64,000 bases of DNA from Pseudomonadales bacterium (GCA_012103535.1 WLWQ01000002.1:992001-1056000); one strand, 5' to 3'; shown: positions 53,957-64,000, counted from the first letter of the stretch. The notes: generated from the letters alone by a model not told the origin. Numbers and translations are program-made.

Positions 53957-54153
53957 CGTGAGACTCGTTGTAGTACTTCAAAGCTCAACGATAATGGAGA
54001 ATCCAGATGAGCATCGCTTAACTGGATTCGTCTAGGTCGACTATGGCGATGAGTAATAAGTTTGAATTCATAGTGAGGTTCGCTGACGTTCAACAATGCT
54101 TCAACGTTAGTGGAGAACCCGGATGAGCATCGCTCACCCGTTTTCGTTTGTTA
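53954..54153. repeat. Two imperfect copies of a hairpin-bearing repeat upstream of selB
   Basis: Copy A (53954-54034) and copy B (54069-54153) are about 75-80% alike, sharing GATGAGCATCGCT, TGGAGAA and TTCGT at the same offsets, with a period near 115 bp. Each contains a hairpin around TGAGC-ATC-GCT(C/T)A with extra flanking pairs (outer arms AATCCAG/CTGGATT in copy A). They fill the gap between the LldP-type gene and selB. They may be a small dispersed repeat family or a duplicated processing or terminator element; no U-run follows either hairpin. Confidence 0.65.
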
Positions 54154-54157
54154 GCTA

Positions 54158-55942
54158 TTATGGAACAGTACTGCGATTGTGCTTGAATATAAAGTACACC
54201 ATTGTGGCTACTATTGCCGCTACTACGATAAAGCCCGCATTAAAGACACCACTACCTATATTAACGATACCGTAACCAATTGAGCCAGTCATTAGGGCGT
54301 AGTAACAAAAAGGCAAAAGCGTTTTGCGGATTACGGCACCTTCTTTGCCAATAAGCCCGGCAACAGCTGACGCTGCAACCACATTGTGAACGCAGATAAT
54401 ATTTCCTGATGCACCGCCAACAGCTTGTAAAGCGACAATCCAAGTTGGATCAACCAGAATTCTTTCACCAACTCCAAATTGGAAGAGAGAAAACATCATG
54501 TTGCTAACCGTATTACTGCCAGCGACGAATGCGCCAAGTCCACCAATAAAAGTAGAAAAGAATGGCCATGCATTACCAGCCACATTTGCAACGCCTTCGG
54601 CCAAGGCAATGGGCATCTGCTCATAACCCGCAGCACCGCCACTGGAGTTAATGAATACCTGCACCATGGGTACGGTGAATACCAATGCGGTTGAAGCTGG
54701 AACTAGAGTCTTAAGTGAGTTACCAAACCCAACTCTATATTCAGATCCTTTTAGACCATGCAAAAGAATTGTAATCAAAGAGACTATTATAAAAATTGTT
54801 CCCGGTGACCATAAAGGCTGAAAAGAAGCGCTGATGTCGCTGCCAAAAATTTCTGTCCAGGACCAGGTAATTAACCAATGATCGCTACGTAAGAATGCTT
54901 CCATATTTATATAAGGAAGACGAGTTAGAACGAGTAAGCCTGCCACGAACAGATAAGGCGACCATGCTCGCACTAAGCTCATGGAGGCTTTACCGTTAAT
55001 CGATGCATCTTCAGTTTGAATTGAACCAGTCCATTCCTCGTCCCAGTTCTTTTTATCATCGAAGTCCCAATGATCGCCGGTTGGCATTAGGAAACCTGCT
55101 TTAGCCGCTGTTACAACGATGGCGAGACCAATCATTCCGCCGAACATGGACGGGAATTCTGGTCCAAGGTAGGTGGCTACTAAGAGGTAAGGAATGGTCA
55201 TGGAGAGGGCAGCGAAGATTGCAAACTTCCATACCTTAAAACCGGCAGCGAAGGAGCGCTCTGCACCAAAAAAACGGGTCATGATGGCGGTAACCAGGAG
55301 TGGTATAAATGTGCCGGCGCTCGCGTGAATAATCGCTACTTTTGTCCCGACAAAAGCGAGGAAGTCCTTCCACTCAGAGAAGCCTCTTTCCAAGGCATAG
55401 GCAGCCATTTCCGGATCGGCAGAAAGTCCGGTGTTGACTCCAACCAATATAGGTGTGCCCATTGCGCCGAAGGAGACTGGCGTGCTTTGAATAATCATAC
55501 CTGCGACAACCGCCGCCATTGCAGGAAAACCCAGGCCAACCATTAATGGTACCGCTACTGCTGCTGGCGTACCAAAACCTGCGGAACCTTCAATGAATGA
55601 GCCGAACAGCCAGGCAATGATGATTACTTGAATCCTTCGATCCGGAGTAATGTCGGAAAATCCCTGGCGAATCGTGTTTATGGCGCCGCTTTGTTGCAGC
55701 GTGTTTAAAAGCAATATTGCGCCAAAAATTATGTATATGAGCGTGCCAGCGACAATCAGGCCGTTAACCGAAGCCGCTAGAACTTTGGACAAGGATATCT
55801 GCCATACAAACAAAGCCAATGCGGCGGCAACCACGTAGGCAATAGGCATGGCCCGACTAGCTGGCCATCGCAGCATTACTAAGAAAACTGCAACCGAAAT
55901 AATGGGAAGTAGCGAGAGTAGGGCGAGGATTCCAATGCTCAT
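54158..55942 (-). CDS. L-lactate permease (LctP/LldP) family transporter
   Basis: The 594-residue protein has about 13 hydrophobic segments. The family elements '[52 protein letters not shown]' (about 118-168) and '[31 protein letters not shown]' (about 465-495) are present. LldP proteins import L-lactate, D-lactate or glycolate with protons. The sequence is a good family match but longer than E. coli LldP (551) because of extra residues near 280-320. The gene precedes selB, but the 201-base gap with repeats argues against coupling. Confidence 0.9.
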   Translation of the reverse strand: MSIGILALLSLLPIISVAVFLVMLRWPASRAMPIAYVVAAALALFVWQISLSKVLAASVNGLIVAGTLIYIIFGAILLLNTLQQSGAINTIRQGFSDITPDRRIQVIIIAWLFGSFIEGSAGFGTPAAVAVPLMVGLGFPAMAAVVAGMIIQSTPVSFGAMGTPILVGVNTGLSADPEMAAYALERGFSEWKDFLAFVGTKVAIIHASAGTFIPLLVTAIMTRFFGAERSFAAGFKVWKFAIFAALSMTIPYLLVATYLGPEFPSMFGGMIGLAIVVTAAKAGFLMPTGDHWDFDDKKNWDEEWTGSIQTEDASINGKASMSLVRAWSPYLFVAGLLVLTRLPYINMEAFLRSDHWLITWSWTEIFGSDISASFQPLWSPGTIFIIVSLITILLHGLKGSEYRVGFGNSLKTLVPASTALVFTVPMVQVFINSSGGAAGYEQMPIALAEGVANVAGNAWPFFSTFIGGLGAFVAGSNTVSNMMFSLFQFGVGERILVDPTWIVALQAVGGASGNIICVHNVVAASAVAGLIGKEGAVIRKTLLPFCYYALMTGSIGYGIVNIGSGVFNAGFIVVAAIVATMVYFIFKHNRSTVP

Positions 55943-56135
55943 AATAGTTATTCTTGTATTTAGTTATTGTTTTAGAGCGAATCCAGCGAGCTTAGCAGAT
56001 ATTAAGGGCACAAAAAAACTAATTTCATGGGCCGGCATGGAGAGAAGGACATCACAAACTTTTAATGAAATAATGGCTATCATGCACGTAACTAAGAGAG
56101 CATCCATTCCCTTTTAGCTAAAAGGAGCAACGACT

Positions 56136-56732
56136 ATGGAAATTACAACAATTGTGGTACTGGTAATTGTTGCGATTATATTTTTCTACATCGTAGGTAT
56201 ATACAACCGACTTGTTAGTTTAAAAAACAGATATCAAAATGCCTTTGCACAAATTGAAGTCCAACTAAAACGCCGCTATGACTTAATTCCAAATTTAGTG
56301 GAAACTGCTAAAGGATACATTACTCATGAGCGGGAAACTCTGGAAGCGGTAATTTCAGCTAGAAATGCCGCAGCGGCAGGACTGGCGGCGGCGGCCGCAG
56401 ATCCAGGTAACGCGGCGGCAATTCAGGAATTAGCTGGGCAGGAAGGTGCGCTTGCTGGAGCATTGAATCGATTCAATGTGGTGATGGAGGCATATCCAGA
56501 TCTGAAAGCTAATCAGAATATGATGCAGCTTAGCGAAGAGCTAACGGCGACAGAAAATAAAGTAGCGTTTTCCAGGCAGGCATTTAATGATCAAGTAATG
56601 GCATTCAATACTTTTCGCCAATCATTTCCTCCAGTATTTGTCGCTGGATTTATAGGTTATGGCGATGATGCAAGCTTATTGGAATTTGAAGACAGCGAGC
56701 AAATCCAAGAAGCGCCAAAAGTCTCATTTTAA
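56136..56732 (+). CDS. lemA: LemA-family protein
   Basis: The 198-residue protein has one N-terminal membrane segment (about 4-25) and the family motif 'YNRLVSLKNRYQNAFAQIEVQLKRRYDLIPNLVETAKGYITHERETLEAV' (about 23-72), then helices 'FSRQAFNDQVMAFNTFRQSFPPVFVAGFIGY'. LemA proteins are inner-membrane proteins of unclear function, often beside an M48 or HtpX-like protease, as here (43 bases to the next gene). An AAAGGAG box fits the ATG at 56136. Confidence 0.92.
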   Translation: MEITTIVVLVIVAIIFFYIVGIYNRLVSLKNRYQNAFAQIEVQLKRRYDLIPNLVETAKGYITHERETLEAVISARNAAAAGLAAAAADPGNAAAIQELAGQEGALAGALNRFNVVMEAYPDLKANQNMMQLSEELTATENKVAFSRQAFNDQVMAFNTFRQSFPPVFVAGFIGYGDDASLLEFEDSEQIQEAPKVSF

Positions 56733-56775
56733 GAATCTTTCGAAATAATATTTCTAGCAATTCCTGAAGATTGTT

Positions 56776-58698
56776 ATGGATTTTTTCGAGTCACAAGACA
56801 CAGCTAAGCGAAATACTGGAAAATTAATTTTCCTCTTCGCTCTGGCTGTAGTTTCTCTAATTGTAGTTACCAATTTTCTGGTGATGTTAATTTTCGGTTT
56901 TCTCGGAACCGAAATGACCAGCATGTCGGCCATGCAGTCATTTCAATTTGACTGGGGGGTTTTTCTCAGCATCGGCGCGGTGGTTAGCGGCGTAGTGTTG
57001 ATTGGTAGCCTGTACAAAGTTGGCACTCTTTCTGGGGGAGGTGCCCGTGTCGCGGAAATGATGAACGGTAAATTGTTAGTGGCAGGCACAGACAATTTTA
57101 AAGAAAAGCGAACGCTGAACGTGGTCGAAGAAATGGCCATCGCATCGGGCACTCCAGTTCCCCCGGTTTATATCATGGAGGAGGAAGGGATAAACGCGTT
57201 CGCTGCTGGCTACTCGCCATCGGATGCAGTAATCGGAGTTACTCGCGGAACCATCGATAACCTCAGCCGTGATGAGTTGCAGGGCGTAATTGCCCATGAG
57301 TTCAGTCATATTCTGCATGGTGACATGCGTATTAACATTCGTTTGATTGGCGTGTTACATGGAATTATGGTGCTGGGGCTAATCGGATACCACCTGATGC
57401 GCAGTGGTTCCTATTCCAGACGTTCCAAAGATTCCGGTGGTATTGTCGTGCTTGGTTTGGGTCTTGTGATTGTCGGATGGGTAGGTACCTTTTTTGGCAA
57501 TTTGATCAAGTCAGCCGTTAGTCGTCAGCGGGAGTATCTAGCAGATGCATCTGCGGTTCAATTCACGCGAAATCCAGAAGGCATTGCTGGCGCATTGATG
57601 CGTATTTCGCAACACACGGAACGATCTTATCTGTCGCATCCCAATAGCTCTGAGATAAGTCATGCCTTGTTTGAGGAAGCGAAATTTTCCCGTATGAGCG
57701 GTCTCTATGCTACCCATCCACCCTTAGAAGAGCGCATTGGTGCGATCTTGCCCAATTGGAATGGTGGTTATGAGTTAATCAAGGAAATAGCAGTAGCAGA
57801 GCCTGTTACTGAAAGTGTGCAACCTGACTCGCAATCACGCCAAGAAAAGCTAACCGCGGTGTTGACTGGTGCTGCGGGAGTAATAGTGGCTGACTCTGTC
57901 GTGAACCAAGTTGGAAATCCAGAAAGCAGTCATTTGTGCCACGCTGAGCAGATTCGTGAATCGATTCCACAAAAATTGTTAGAAGCGGCACACGACCCGA
58001 GTGGTGCTAGAGCGATTATCTACATGCTCGTACTAAATAGAACAGATCCCACTCGCAGGGGGCAACTCAATCTATTGGAAGACAATGCCGATGCGGGAGT
58101 CTATAAAGAAATTCAATTACTGTTAAAAAATAACCCGGAAATCGCAGCGGATCATAGAATTCCTTTAGTGGAAATCGCTTTGTCTAGTTTAAGACAGCTA
58201 TCGCAAAGACAGTTTCAGTTATTTAAGGGCAATTTTAATGAATTAATCGCCCTTGATAAGAAGATCAATTTGTTGGAATGGTCGCTACAAAAAAATGTGT
58301 TTCATCATTTGGATGTTGTGTTTGAAAAGAGAAAGAAGCCAAAGATTGGAAAGAAAGATATTAAGTCTTGCAAAAATTCACTCGGTATTCTTTTGACGAT
58401 TCTAGTCCATTCCAACAAGCACGATGGTCTATGTCCCGAAGAGGTGTTTGACAAAGGAGCAGGGCTTCTACCAGTAACCCCTGAGATTGTCGCTGTTGAT
58501 CAGTTGAATTTCGAGAAACTAAATACTGCACTGAATGAATTAGTGCAATTAAAACCGCTGCAGAAACCGGCACTGCTAAAAGCCTGCGTAGCCTGCATTA
58601 CTGCAGACAATAAAATTGCAACTATTGAAGCGGAACTGTTACGAGCGATCGCAGCGACAATCGATTGCCCGATGCCGCCACTGATTAAGGGTGAGTGA
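56776..58698 (+). CDS. M48-family membrane metalloprotease with TerB-like C-terminal extension
   Basis: The 640-residue protein has N-terminal TM segments (about 18-40 and 55-80) and zinc motif 'AHEFSHILHGDMRIN' (about 175-189, HExxH plus downstream 'REYLADASAVQFTRNPEGI' with the third ligand). More TM segments lie near 195-240. The long C-terminal half (about 330-640) is soluble and ends in 'LLKACVACITADNKIATIEAELLRAIAATIDCPMPPLI', which resembles TerB-like domains. HtpX-type proteases remove damaged membrane proteins. It follows lemA, a common pairing, and faces PPDK across 4 bases. Confidence 0.88.
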   Translation: MDFFESQDTAKRNTGKLIFLFALAVVSLIVVTNFLVMLIFGFLGTEMTSMSAMQSFQFDWGVFLSIGAVVSGVVLIGSLYKVGTLSGGGARVAEMMNGKLLVAGTDNFKEKRTLNVVEEMAIASGTPVPPVYIMEEEGINAFAAGYSPSDAVIGVTRGTIDNLSRDELQGVIAHEFSHILHGDMRINIRLIGVLHGIMVLGLIGYHLMRSGSYSRRSKDSGGIVVLGLGLVIVGWVGTFFGNLIKSAVSRQREYLADASAVQFTRNPEGIAGALMRISQHTERSYLSHPNSSEISHALFEEAKFSRMSGLYATHPPLEERIGAILPNWNGGYELIKEIAVAEPVTESVQPDSQSRQEKLTAVLTGAAGVIVADSVVNQVGNPESSHLCHAEQIRESIPQKLLEAAHDPSGARAIIYMLVLNRTDPTRRGQLNLLEDNADAGVYKEIQLLLKNNPEIAADHRIPLVEIALSSLRQLSQRQFQLFKGNFNELIALDKKINLLEWSLQKNVFHHLDVVFEKRKKPKIGKKDIKSCKNSLGILLTILVHSNKHDGLCPEEVFDKGAGLLPVTPEIVAVDQLNFEKLNTALNELVQLKPLQKPALLKACVACITADNKIATIEAELLRAIAATIDCPMPPLIKGE

Positions 58699-58702
58699 GA
58701 CT

Positions 58703-61456
58703 TTAGCTATTTCGCAGTTTTGCTTGAGCTGCTGCTAATCGAGCTACAGGTACACGGGGTGGAGAACAGCTTACATAGTTGAGGCCAGCACGGTAACAAA
58801 AATCGATGGAGGACGGATCTCCGGCGTGTTCACCACAGATGCCCAGCTTCAAATCCGGTTTGGCTTCTTTTCCTTTTCGTGCCGCGTAGTTAACTAATTT
58901 ACCAACTCCGGTTTGATCCAGGCTGGCGAAAGGATTTTGATTGTAGATTTCTTTGCGCTGATATTCATCGTAGAACAGACCCATATCATCACGGCTTAAG
59001 CCTAAAGTGGTTTGCGTCAAATCATTTGTGCCAAAACTGAAAAAATCAGCTTCATTGGCAATTTCGTCTGCGGTTATTGCTGCCCGCGGAACCTCAATCA
59101 TCGTACCGACTATGTAATTAATTCTAACTTTTCGACCCTTCATCACTTCTTTGGCCACACGATGAACGATGCGCAGTTGGTCTGCAAGTTCTTCCCTGAA
59201 TCCCACAAGAGGAATCATGATTTCTGGATTCACTCTTATCTTCTGCTTACTTTTGAGGATCTGAGCAGCGGCTTCAAAAATTGCTCGAGTCTGCATTTCA
59301 GTGATTTCAGGATAAAGAATACCTAAACGACAGCCACGACAACCCAACATTGGATTTTCTTCATGCAGGGCTTTAACTCTGTCGATGACAAAATCGAAAG
59401 GAACGTCGAGTTTTTCTGCTAGTTGTCTCCTTACTACATCATCGTGGGGCAAGAATTCATGCAGCGGAGGGTCCAGTAAGCGGATTGTGACTGGTCTACC
59501 ATTCATGGCTTTGAACAAGCCTATAAAGTCTTTCTTCTGGAATGGCAGCAATTTCTTCAAGGCGGCTCGACGCTGTACCTCGTCAACCGCCAGAATCATT
59601 TGCCGCATATAGTCAATGCGTTCACCATCGAAGAACATATGTTCCGTGCGACACAGGCCGATTCCTTCTGCGCCGAAAGCAACGGCTTGTTTTGCCATTG
59701 ATGGAGTATCAGCATTGGTTCTGATTTTCAGGGTCCGGTGCTTATCAGCCCATTTCATAACTGTTTCGAAGAGTTCGTAGGTGTAGCTTCCGGATGACTT
59801 TAAACCGCCTTCGAGAACTCGTTTTACTTCAGAATCTGCGCTTTCGATCATGCCTTCATAGATAGCCCCAGTGGATCCATCGATGGAGATGTAGTCACCT
59901 TCCTTCAATACTACTCTGCCTGCGGTAAGCGTACGTTTCTCATAATTGATGACGATACTACTGGCACCACATATACATACTTTGCCCAGCTGACGAGCCA
60001 CCAGAGCAGCGTGAGAAGAGACGCCTCCGCGGGAAGTCAGTATTCCTTGTGAAAGAAGCATTCCTTTCAGGTCGTCCGGTGAAGTCTCAGTTCTACAGAG
60101 AACAACTTTATTGCCTTTTCGCGTTTCGATTTCAGCGTTGGCAGCAGTAAATGCAATTCTGCCTGTGGCGGCTCCTGGCCCTGCCGGTAGCCCATGGCCA
60201 ATCACATTGGCAGCTTTAAGGGATTTGGGGTCGAAAACTGGAACCAGGAGAGAATCAATGGATTCCGCTGGTATTTTCAGCAAGGCAGCTTCCTGGTTCA
60301 TAAGCCGTTCACGCTGCATCTCAACCGCAATGCGCACAGCGGCTAAGCCGGTGCGTTTGCCGTTTCGAGTCTGCAAGATGAAGAGACGACCACCTTCGAT
60401 GGTGAACTCGAAGTCCTGCATATCCCTAAAATGGCGCTCCAGCTTGCTCCTAACCTTCTCCAGGTCTTTAAAGCTCTTGGGCATAGTGTTGGCCATGCCC
60501 TGAATAGGCTCAGGAGTACGTACTCCTGCTACGACGTCTTCACCCTGGGCATTGACCAGATATTCACCATAGAAGACTTTTTCACCATTGGCCGGATCGC
60601 GAGTAAAGGCCACCCCTGTGCCACTGTCGTCGCCGGCGTTGCCGAATACCATTGCCTGGACATTGACGGCAGTACCCCATTCGGCAGGAATGCCGTATTG
60701 CTGGCGATAGAGGATTGCACGTTCATTCTTCCAGGAGCCAAACACGGCGCTAATGGCACCCCACAATTGTTCCATCACATCCTGCGGGAAGGCCGAACGG
60801 GTGCGCTTCGAAATAAGCGCTTTGTACCGCTTTACTAATTCTTGCAGATTTTCCTTAGTGAGGTCGCTATCAGAATTGGCGCCAACGCTCTTCTTCAATT
60901 TTTCCAACACTTCGTGGAAGGGCTCTTCCTCTTCTTCGGTTCGTGCCTGAACAGCCATAACTACGCCGCCATACATTTGAATAAAGCGACGATAGCAATC
61001 CCATGCAAATCTGGGGTTTTTCGAGACCTCTGCTAATCCTTCAACGGTTTCATCGTTCAATCCAAGATTGAGGATCGTATCCATCATGCCTGGCATAGAA
61101 TCACGGGCACCGGAGCGAACAGAAACTAAAAGGGGGTTGCTGCGAGCCCCAAATTTTTTCCCTAATTGGGATTCGATACTTCGAACTGCTGTTGCGACAT
61201 TCTTTTTGAGCGCCGTGGGATAGCGTTTTTCATGGTCGTAATAATAGGTACAAACTTCGGTACTAATAGTAAAGCCTGGAGGCACTGGCAAGCCTATGGC
61301 GGCCATTTCCGCTAGATTCGCGCCCTTGCCTCCCAGCAATTCGCGCATAGATGCGTTGCCTTCAGTTTTAGCACCAAAGGCAAAAACGTATTTCTTGGAT
61401 TTTCTAGAAGATTTCTTAGTCGAAGAGGGAGATTTTTTCGCTCGAGATTTACTCAT
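58703..61456 (-). CDS. ppdK: Pyruvate, phosphate dikinase
   Basis: The 917-residue enzyme links pyruvate, ATP and phosphate to PEP, AMP and pyrophosphate. The N-terminal nucleotide domain has '[28 protein letters not shown]' (about 43-70). The swivelling phosphohistidine domain has '[26 protein letters not shown]' with the catalytic His near 479. The C-terminal PEP domain includes '[28 protein letters not shown]' and '[13 protein letters not shown]'. The residue two before the His, a regulatory Thr in plant PPDK, is Ser. A Lys/Ser-rich tail of about 25 residues precedes the usual start. It stands alone and converges with the M48 gene. Confidence 0.93.
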   Translation of the reverse strand: MSKSRAKKSPSSTKKSSRKSKKYVFAFGAKTEGNASMRELLGGKGANLAEMAAIGLPVPPGFTISTEVCTYYYDHEKRYPTALKKNVATAVRSIESQLGKKFGARSNPLLVSVRSGARDSMPGMMDTILNLGLNDETVEGLAEVSKNPRFAWDCYRRFIQMYGGVVMAVQARTEEEEEPFHEVLEKLKKSVGANSDSDLTKENLQELVKRYKALISKRTRSAFPQDVMEQLWGAISAVFGSWKNERAILYRQQYGIPAEWGTAVNVQAMVFGNAGDDSGTGVAFTRDPANGEKVFYGEYLVNAQGEDVVAGVRTPEPIQGMANTMPKSFKDLEKVRSKLERHFRDMQDFEFTIEGGRLFILQTRNGKRTGLAAVRIAVEMQRERLMNQEAALLKIPAESIDSLLVPVFDPKSLKAANVIGHGLPAGPGAATGRIAFTAANAEIETRKGNKVVLCRTETSPDDLKGMLLSQGILTSRGGVSSHAALVARQLGKVCICGASSIVINYEKRTLTAGRVVLKEGDYISIDGSTGAIYEGMIESADSEVKRVLEGGLKSSGSYTYELFETVMKWADKHRTLKIRTNADTPSMAKQAVAFGAEGIGLCRTEHMFFDGERIDYMRQMILAVDEVQRRAALKKLLPFQKKDFIGLFKAMNGRPVTIRLLDPPLHEFLPHDDVVRRQLAEKLDVPFDFVIDRVKALHEENPMLGCRGCRLGILYPEITEMQTRAIFEAAAQILKSKQKIRVNPEIMIPLVGFREELADQLRIVHRVAKEVMKGRKVRINYIVGTMIEVPRAAITADEIANEADFFSFGTNDLTQTTLGLSRDDMGLFYDEYQRKEIYNQNPFASLDQTGVGKLVNYAARKGKEAKPDLKLGICGEHAGDPSSIDFCYRAGLNYVSCSPPRVPVARLAAAQAKLRNS

Positions 61457-61792
61457 AAAGCCTATTTGTACCTACATTCAGTCCAGCAACAACCTATCAC
61501 AACAAAACGCGACGACGATCATACCGGATTGCGATTCTGAAATCACAGGTACCCAAAATCGGCCACCCACTGCCAGTGCAATGAGCCGACTCTGTGCAAA
61601 AATTGAGCGATTGAATCGCACCCGGCGCGGGCTGTGAGAATAAAGCACCTGCCAGGCAAAATCCAGCTCTGAATACAGATGGCTACCTCAAACTACTGGG
61701 CGTCCGTGCCACTGTGTAGTTGTTAGTAGGTTACTGAGGGATGCTAATTAGTTAATTAATTAGTCTTTATCCTTTAAATAAGAAGGATAGGA
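61457..61792. other. 336-base intergenic region upstream of ppdK
   Basis: The ppdK promoter should lie here. An AT-rich near-palindrome CTAATTAGTTAATTAATTAG (61744-61763) is the only symmetry I notice and has no known match. A spurious plus-strand ORF across this region is a shadow of the ppdK coding end. No RNA gene or terminator was found. Confidence 0.4.
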
Positions 61793-62428
61793 TTAGGTGT
61801 AATTAGCTTCGGTTTGTTTCAAAGCTCGAACTAGATCGCGTTGCTTTGCAAAAGCTTCTGATCTTCTATTCCTATTCCAAAGTTCAATTAACAACTTGGG
61901 GACATTCAAGACTACATTCCAACGAGTTGTATAAACTACTTTAATATTGTTATGAGTTTTTTCTCCAGTCATTAGATTTGGGCTGCCTTCATATAGGCTA
62001 ATAGGATTAGTCATATCCATAAATTTTTCCATGCTTTTTGTCCTTTTATCCCTCATTAATAGAACAAATTTCTTTCTTGCGCTAAAAATATCCTTTACGA
62101 GATGCATCCATACTCGTATCTGCATGGCCGGTTTTTTCAGTGAAGGGCCAATCCACAACCCATTAACTTCCATCATCTCGTAATCATCATTACTGAATAG
62201 ACTATTTGATTTTTTAATTTGATCAGGAACAAACATTAAGCTTCTAAGGTTAGGTTGAGTAACTAACATGTAACAAGCAGCTAATTGATTGTGTAAGAAA
62301 ACTCCTACAACCTTAGATCTATTTACATAGTCATCTGGTAATCGAACACCAGAATATCTTTCAATTTTTTGTATGACTTGTGACGTTTCAGACCTTGACT
62401 TAATAGTTTTAAATACTAATTTTTCCAT
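61793..62428 (-). CDS. Conserved unknown protein, possibly GNAT-like
   Basis: I do not recognise this 211-residue protein. It is soluble, with 'KVVGVFLHNQLAACYMLV' and 'MMEVNGLWIGPSLKKPAMQIRVWMHLVKDIF', an alternation of strands and a helix that could be an N-acyltransferase-like fold, followed by 'MRDKRTKSMEKFMDMTNPISLYEG'. The base composition is AT-richer than the genes to its left, and this continues to the window end, hinting at a boundary of an acquired region. It lies 25 bases after the ICMT-like gene on the same strand. Confidence 0.5.
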   Translation of the reverse strand: MEKLVFKTIKSRSETSQVIQKIERYSGVRLPDDYVNRSKVVGVFLHNQLAACYMLVTQPNLRSLMFVPDQIKKSNSLFSNDDYEMMEVNGLWIGPSLKKPAMQIRVWMHLVKDIFSARKKFVLLMRDKRTKSMEKFMDMTNPISLYEGSPNLMTGEKTHNNIKVVYTTRWNVVLNVPKLLIELWNRNRRSEAFAKQRDLVRALKQTEANYT

Positions 62429-62453
62429 TATGCTATCCTCGGCAAAAACATAC

Positions 62454-62972
62454 CTACTTTTTTCTATATTCTCGATACTCTCCCGAGTACTCGCTATTCA
62501 AAATAACTTCTTCTTCTTTTCTTGCTGAAAGAATGTAAAAAGCTACAAGGTATATTAGTGTAATCCAGAGGATTAGGGAATTAAACACAAGCGTACTGCT
62601 AAACCAAATAATGATGTATGAAAAGTATATCGGATGTCGAATTATCCCGTAGGGGCCAGTTGTAACTAAAGAATCTACATTGTCACTAAATGCGAAATTT
62701 AGATGCTTTGCGGTGGTAATTGCCCACAAAAATAGTGATACGCCAACAATGTATAGTGCGCATCCAATCCATTTTGACACAAATGTTTGAAAATCAATAT
62801 TTAGTGAAAAATAGATTGTGGTTATGATTTGGATGACAACAATAGGATCATAGAGTCTACTTCCTAATTCTGAGCTTTTTGATTCAATCCTAAAAAATTT
62901 AAATCTAGCCCAAACTAAACTCACGATTATCGTGGTGTAAGTTGTTAGAAATAAAAGACTAAGGAAATTCAC
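62454..62972 (-). CDS. Isoprenylcysteine carboxyl methyltransferase (ICMT)/phospholipid methyltransferase-like protein
   Basis: The 172-residue membrane protein has about four hydrophobic segments and the SAM-binding motif 'TTGPYGIIRHPIYFSYIIIW' (about 103-122) followed by 'SARKEEEVILNSEYSGEYREYRKK' at the C-terminus. The RHPxY and EE...Y pattern is the ICMT/PEMT family signature. It methylates a carboxyl, amine or lipid head group; the substrate is unknown. It forms a likely unit with the unknown gene at 61793 and is divergent from the cyclase gene, with 155 bases between. Confidence 0.85.
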   Translation of the reverse strand: MNFLSLLFLTTYTTIIVSLVWARFKFFRIESKSSELGSRLYDPIVVIQIITTIYFSLNIDFQTFVSKWIGCALYIVGVSLFLWAITTAKHLNFAFSDNVDSLVTTGPYGIIRHPIYFSYIIIWFSSTLVFNSLILWITLIYLVAFYILSARKEEEVILNSEYSGEYREYRKK

Positions 62973-63127
62973 TAAGTTGAAGAAATAAAGGTAAGAAAAA
63001 CAATGATAAAAAAGGTTTTGAACTCTACTAATAAATTCCAGAACTCAACCGCTAACTTAAGAATGCACCGAATGCACATTATTTCATCCGCGTAATGCAA
63101 ATTTTTGAAGTGAGCTAAGAAGAAAAA

Positions 63128-64000
63128 ATGCGAGATAGAGAATCTCATAAAGATAAGTATTCGGTCTATAGCCGGGTACATTTAGGGGAATTTAAGAATC
63201 AGCTACGAGATGATGCCAGCAGAGCGATGGTGTCCTGGCCTGCCAGGACCGGCATCTTGATTTTAGTGGTAGCATCTCTAATTACATATATTGCTCAAAG
63301 CCAACTTGATAATCCCTACGCTTTATACACTTTGTTTCCTTACTTCCCTGCAATAGCTTTAGTTGTTTTTTATCCATTTATAACCCTATTAATCTCTTCG
63401 ATTGAAAAATATAGCCCGTTCGCAATGGATCTCTTATTAATTTTGGTGATGCTAGGGTTCTGTTTAACACTTCACTTAATTTTCATTGGAGCGACTTCTC
63501 CTGAAATTCTTGAAGAAAATTTTCTTTTATTGCAGGGTCAAATTGCATTTACGTTAGCGATAGTCACAGCGTTCGCGTTCCATGCAAGATTTTTGACAAA
63601 TCTAATTAGAAATCTATTATTTACTATCTTACTGTCAGTAATTCTCTTTTCAATTAATGAAAGATTTTTTTTGCTAAACGTATTGTTGATTCCTGAAGGC
63701 TTTTTTTTAGGGACAATGCTCAACTGGATGTTTCATGATGGAACCAGAACACGGTTTTATTTCAAATCAACTGACGCAGACACTCGCCAACACCTCTATA
63801 ACCAACTTTCAAAACTTGTATACCCCCACCAATTAGAACGAATTAAACTCGGAGATGAACTTGAGAACACGATGCCGCTTAAGGAAGGCAAGGCGATTAT
63901 AAATGTGTTCGATGTGCAAAAATCGAGTGAAATTCGCCATGAGCGAACGCAAGAGTTTTTTATGGGGGTGTTTCAGTCGTTTTTACAGATTTGTATGAAA
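63128..64000 (+). CDS. Membrane class III adenylate/guanylate cyclase (partial, C-terminus beyond window)
   Basis: The frame opens at ATG 63128 and runs to the right edge with no stop, giving about 291 residues. Hydrophobic segments follow the first 40 residues (about 42-62, 72-92, 105-125, 138-157 and 165-205). The end reads 'YPHQLERIKLGDELENTMPLKEGKAIINVFDVQKSSEIRHERTQEFF', the entry to a class III cyclase domain with the metal-binding Asp in 'NVFDVQKSSEI'. The cut lies inside the domain, so substrate choice (ATP or GTP) cannot be judged. An AAGAAG box precedes the ATG. Confidence 0.8.
   Translation, partial: MRDRESHKDKYSVYSRVHLGEFKNQLRDDASRAMVSWPARTGILILVVASLITYIAQSQLDNPYALYTLFPYFPAIALVVFYPFITLLISSIEKYSPFAMDLLLILVMLGFCLTLHLIFIGATSPEILEENFLLLQGQIAFTLAIVTAFAFHARFLTNLIRNLLFTILLSVILFSINERFFLLNVLLIPEGFFLGTMLNWMFHDGTRTRFYFKSTDADTRQHLYNQLSKLVYPHQLERIKLGDELENTMPLKEGKAIINVFDVQKSSEIRHERTQEFFMGVFQSFLQICMK

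Noticed and set aside
61296..61637. Plus-strand 113-residue frame across the ppdK start
   Set aside because: It is antisense to the ppdK N-terminus and shows no domain or ribosome site.

Overview
The window looks like chromosome from a free-living, probably marine gammaproteobacterium. Signs are moderate GC, very tight packing (convergent genes whose stop codons touch at 3086/3087 and 7561/7562, and 4-base gaps at 44220 and 58699), Gram-negative envelope genes (lipoproteins, MacA/MacB-like efflux, QmcA/NfeD) and a set of genes typical of marine heterotrophs (CYP153-type P450, UGSC selenoprotein, LldP-type permease, Pap, PPDK). I see no phage, IS element, CRISPR array or rRNA. The species cannot be fixed from this sequence.

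Layout. 1-5 kb: DUF2306 membrane protein (cut by the edge), exported VOC protein, LLM flavin oxidoreductase, JAB-like exported protein, membrane diguanylate cyclase. 5.1-7.6 kb: a tryptophan attenuation unit with promoter, an almost leaderless trpL with tandem Trp codons, competing hairpins and a fused trpEG interrupted by an amber codon. 7.6-13.6 kb: S1/P1 nuclease and a complete Liv-type branched-chain amino acid ABC transporter. 13.7-18.3 kb: ArfB and an operon of a thioredoxin-like protein, a UGSC-family selenoprotein with in-frame UGA and SECIS-like hairpin, and a thiolase. 18.5-26.9 kb: BRCT protein, ABA4-like and YjbR proteins, QmcA/NfeD, a two-subunit molybdenum hydroxylase, and an SPFH protein with a ribbon-helix-helix partner behind a tandem palindromic operator candidate. 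27-34.4 kb: ECF sigma factor, anti-sigma/HEAT protein and DUF4097 repeat protein, facing a MacAB-like export set whose permease is frameshifted. 34.6-44.2 kb: KAS III, DUF547 lipoprotein, tRNA-Sec, MFS transporter, frameshifted acyl-CoA ligase, Pit/DUF47 phosphate transport, ferredoxin and CYP153. 44.2-64 kb: large FtsX-type permease, Pap, an AstE-like/GCS2-like gene pair, SelB, LldP-type permease, LemA/M48 pair, PPDK, and at the edge a membrane class III nucleotide cyclase.

How it fits together. The strongest theme is selenocysteine: a client selenoprotein, the Sec tRNA and the Sec elongation factor SelB all lie within about 38 kb, although they are not adjacent. SelA and SelD must lie outside the window. 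The second theme is regulation visible in the DNA: a trp attenuator and a possible autoregulated SPFH/RHH operon. Three genes (trpEG, the acyl-CoA ligase and the MacB-like permease) are each broken by a single-base event. This could be assembly error or real decay, and should be resolved before metabolic conclusions are drawn.
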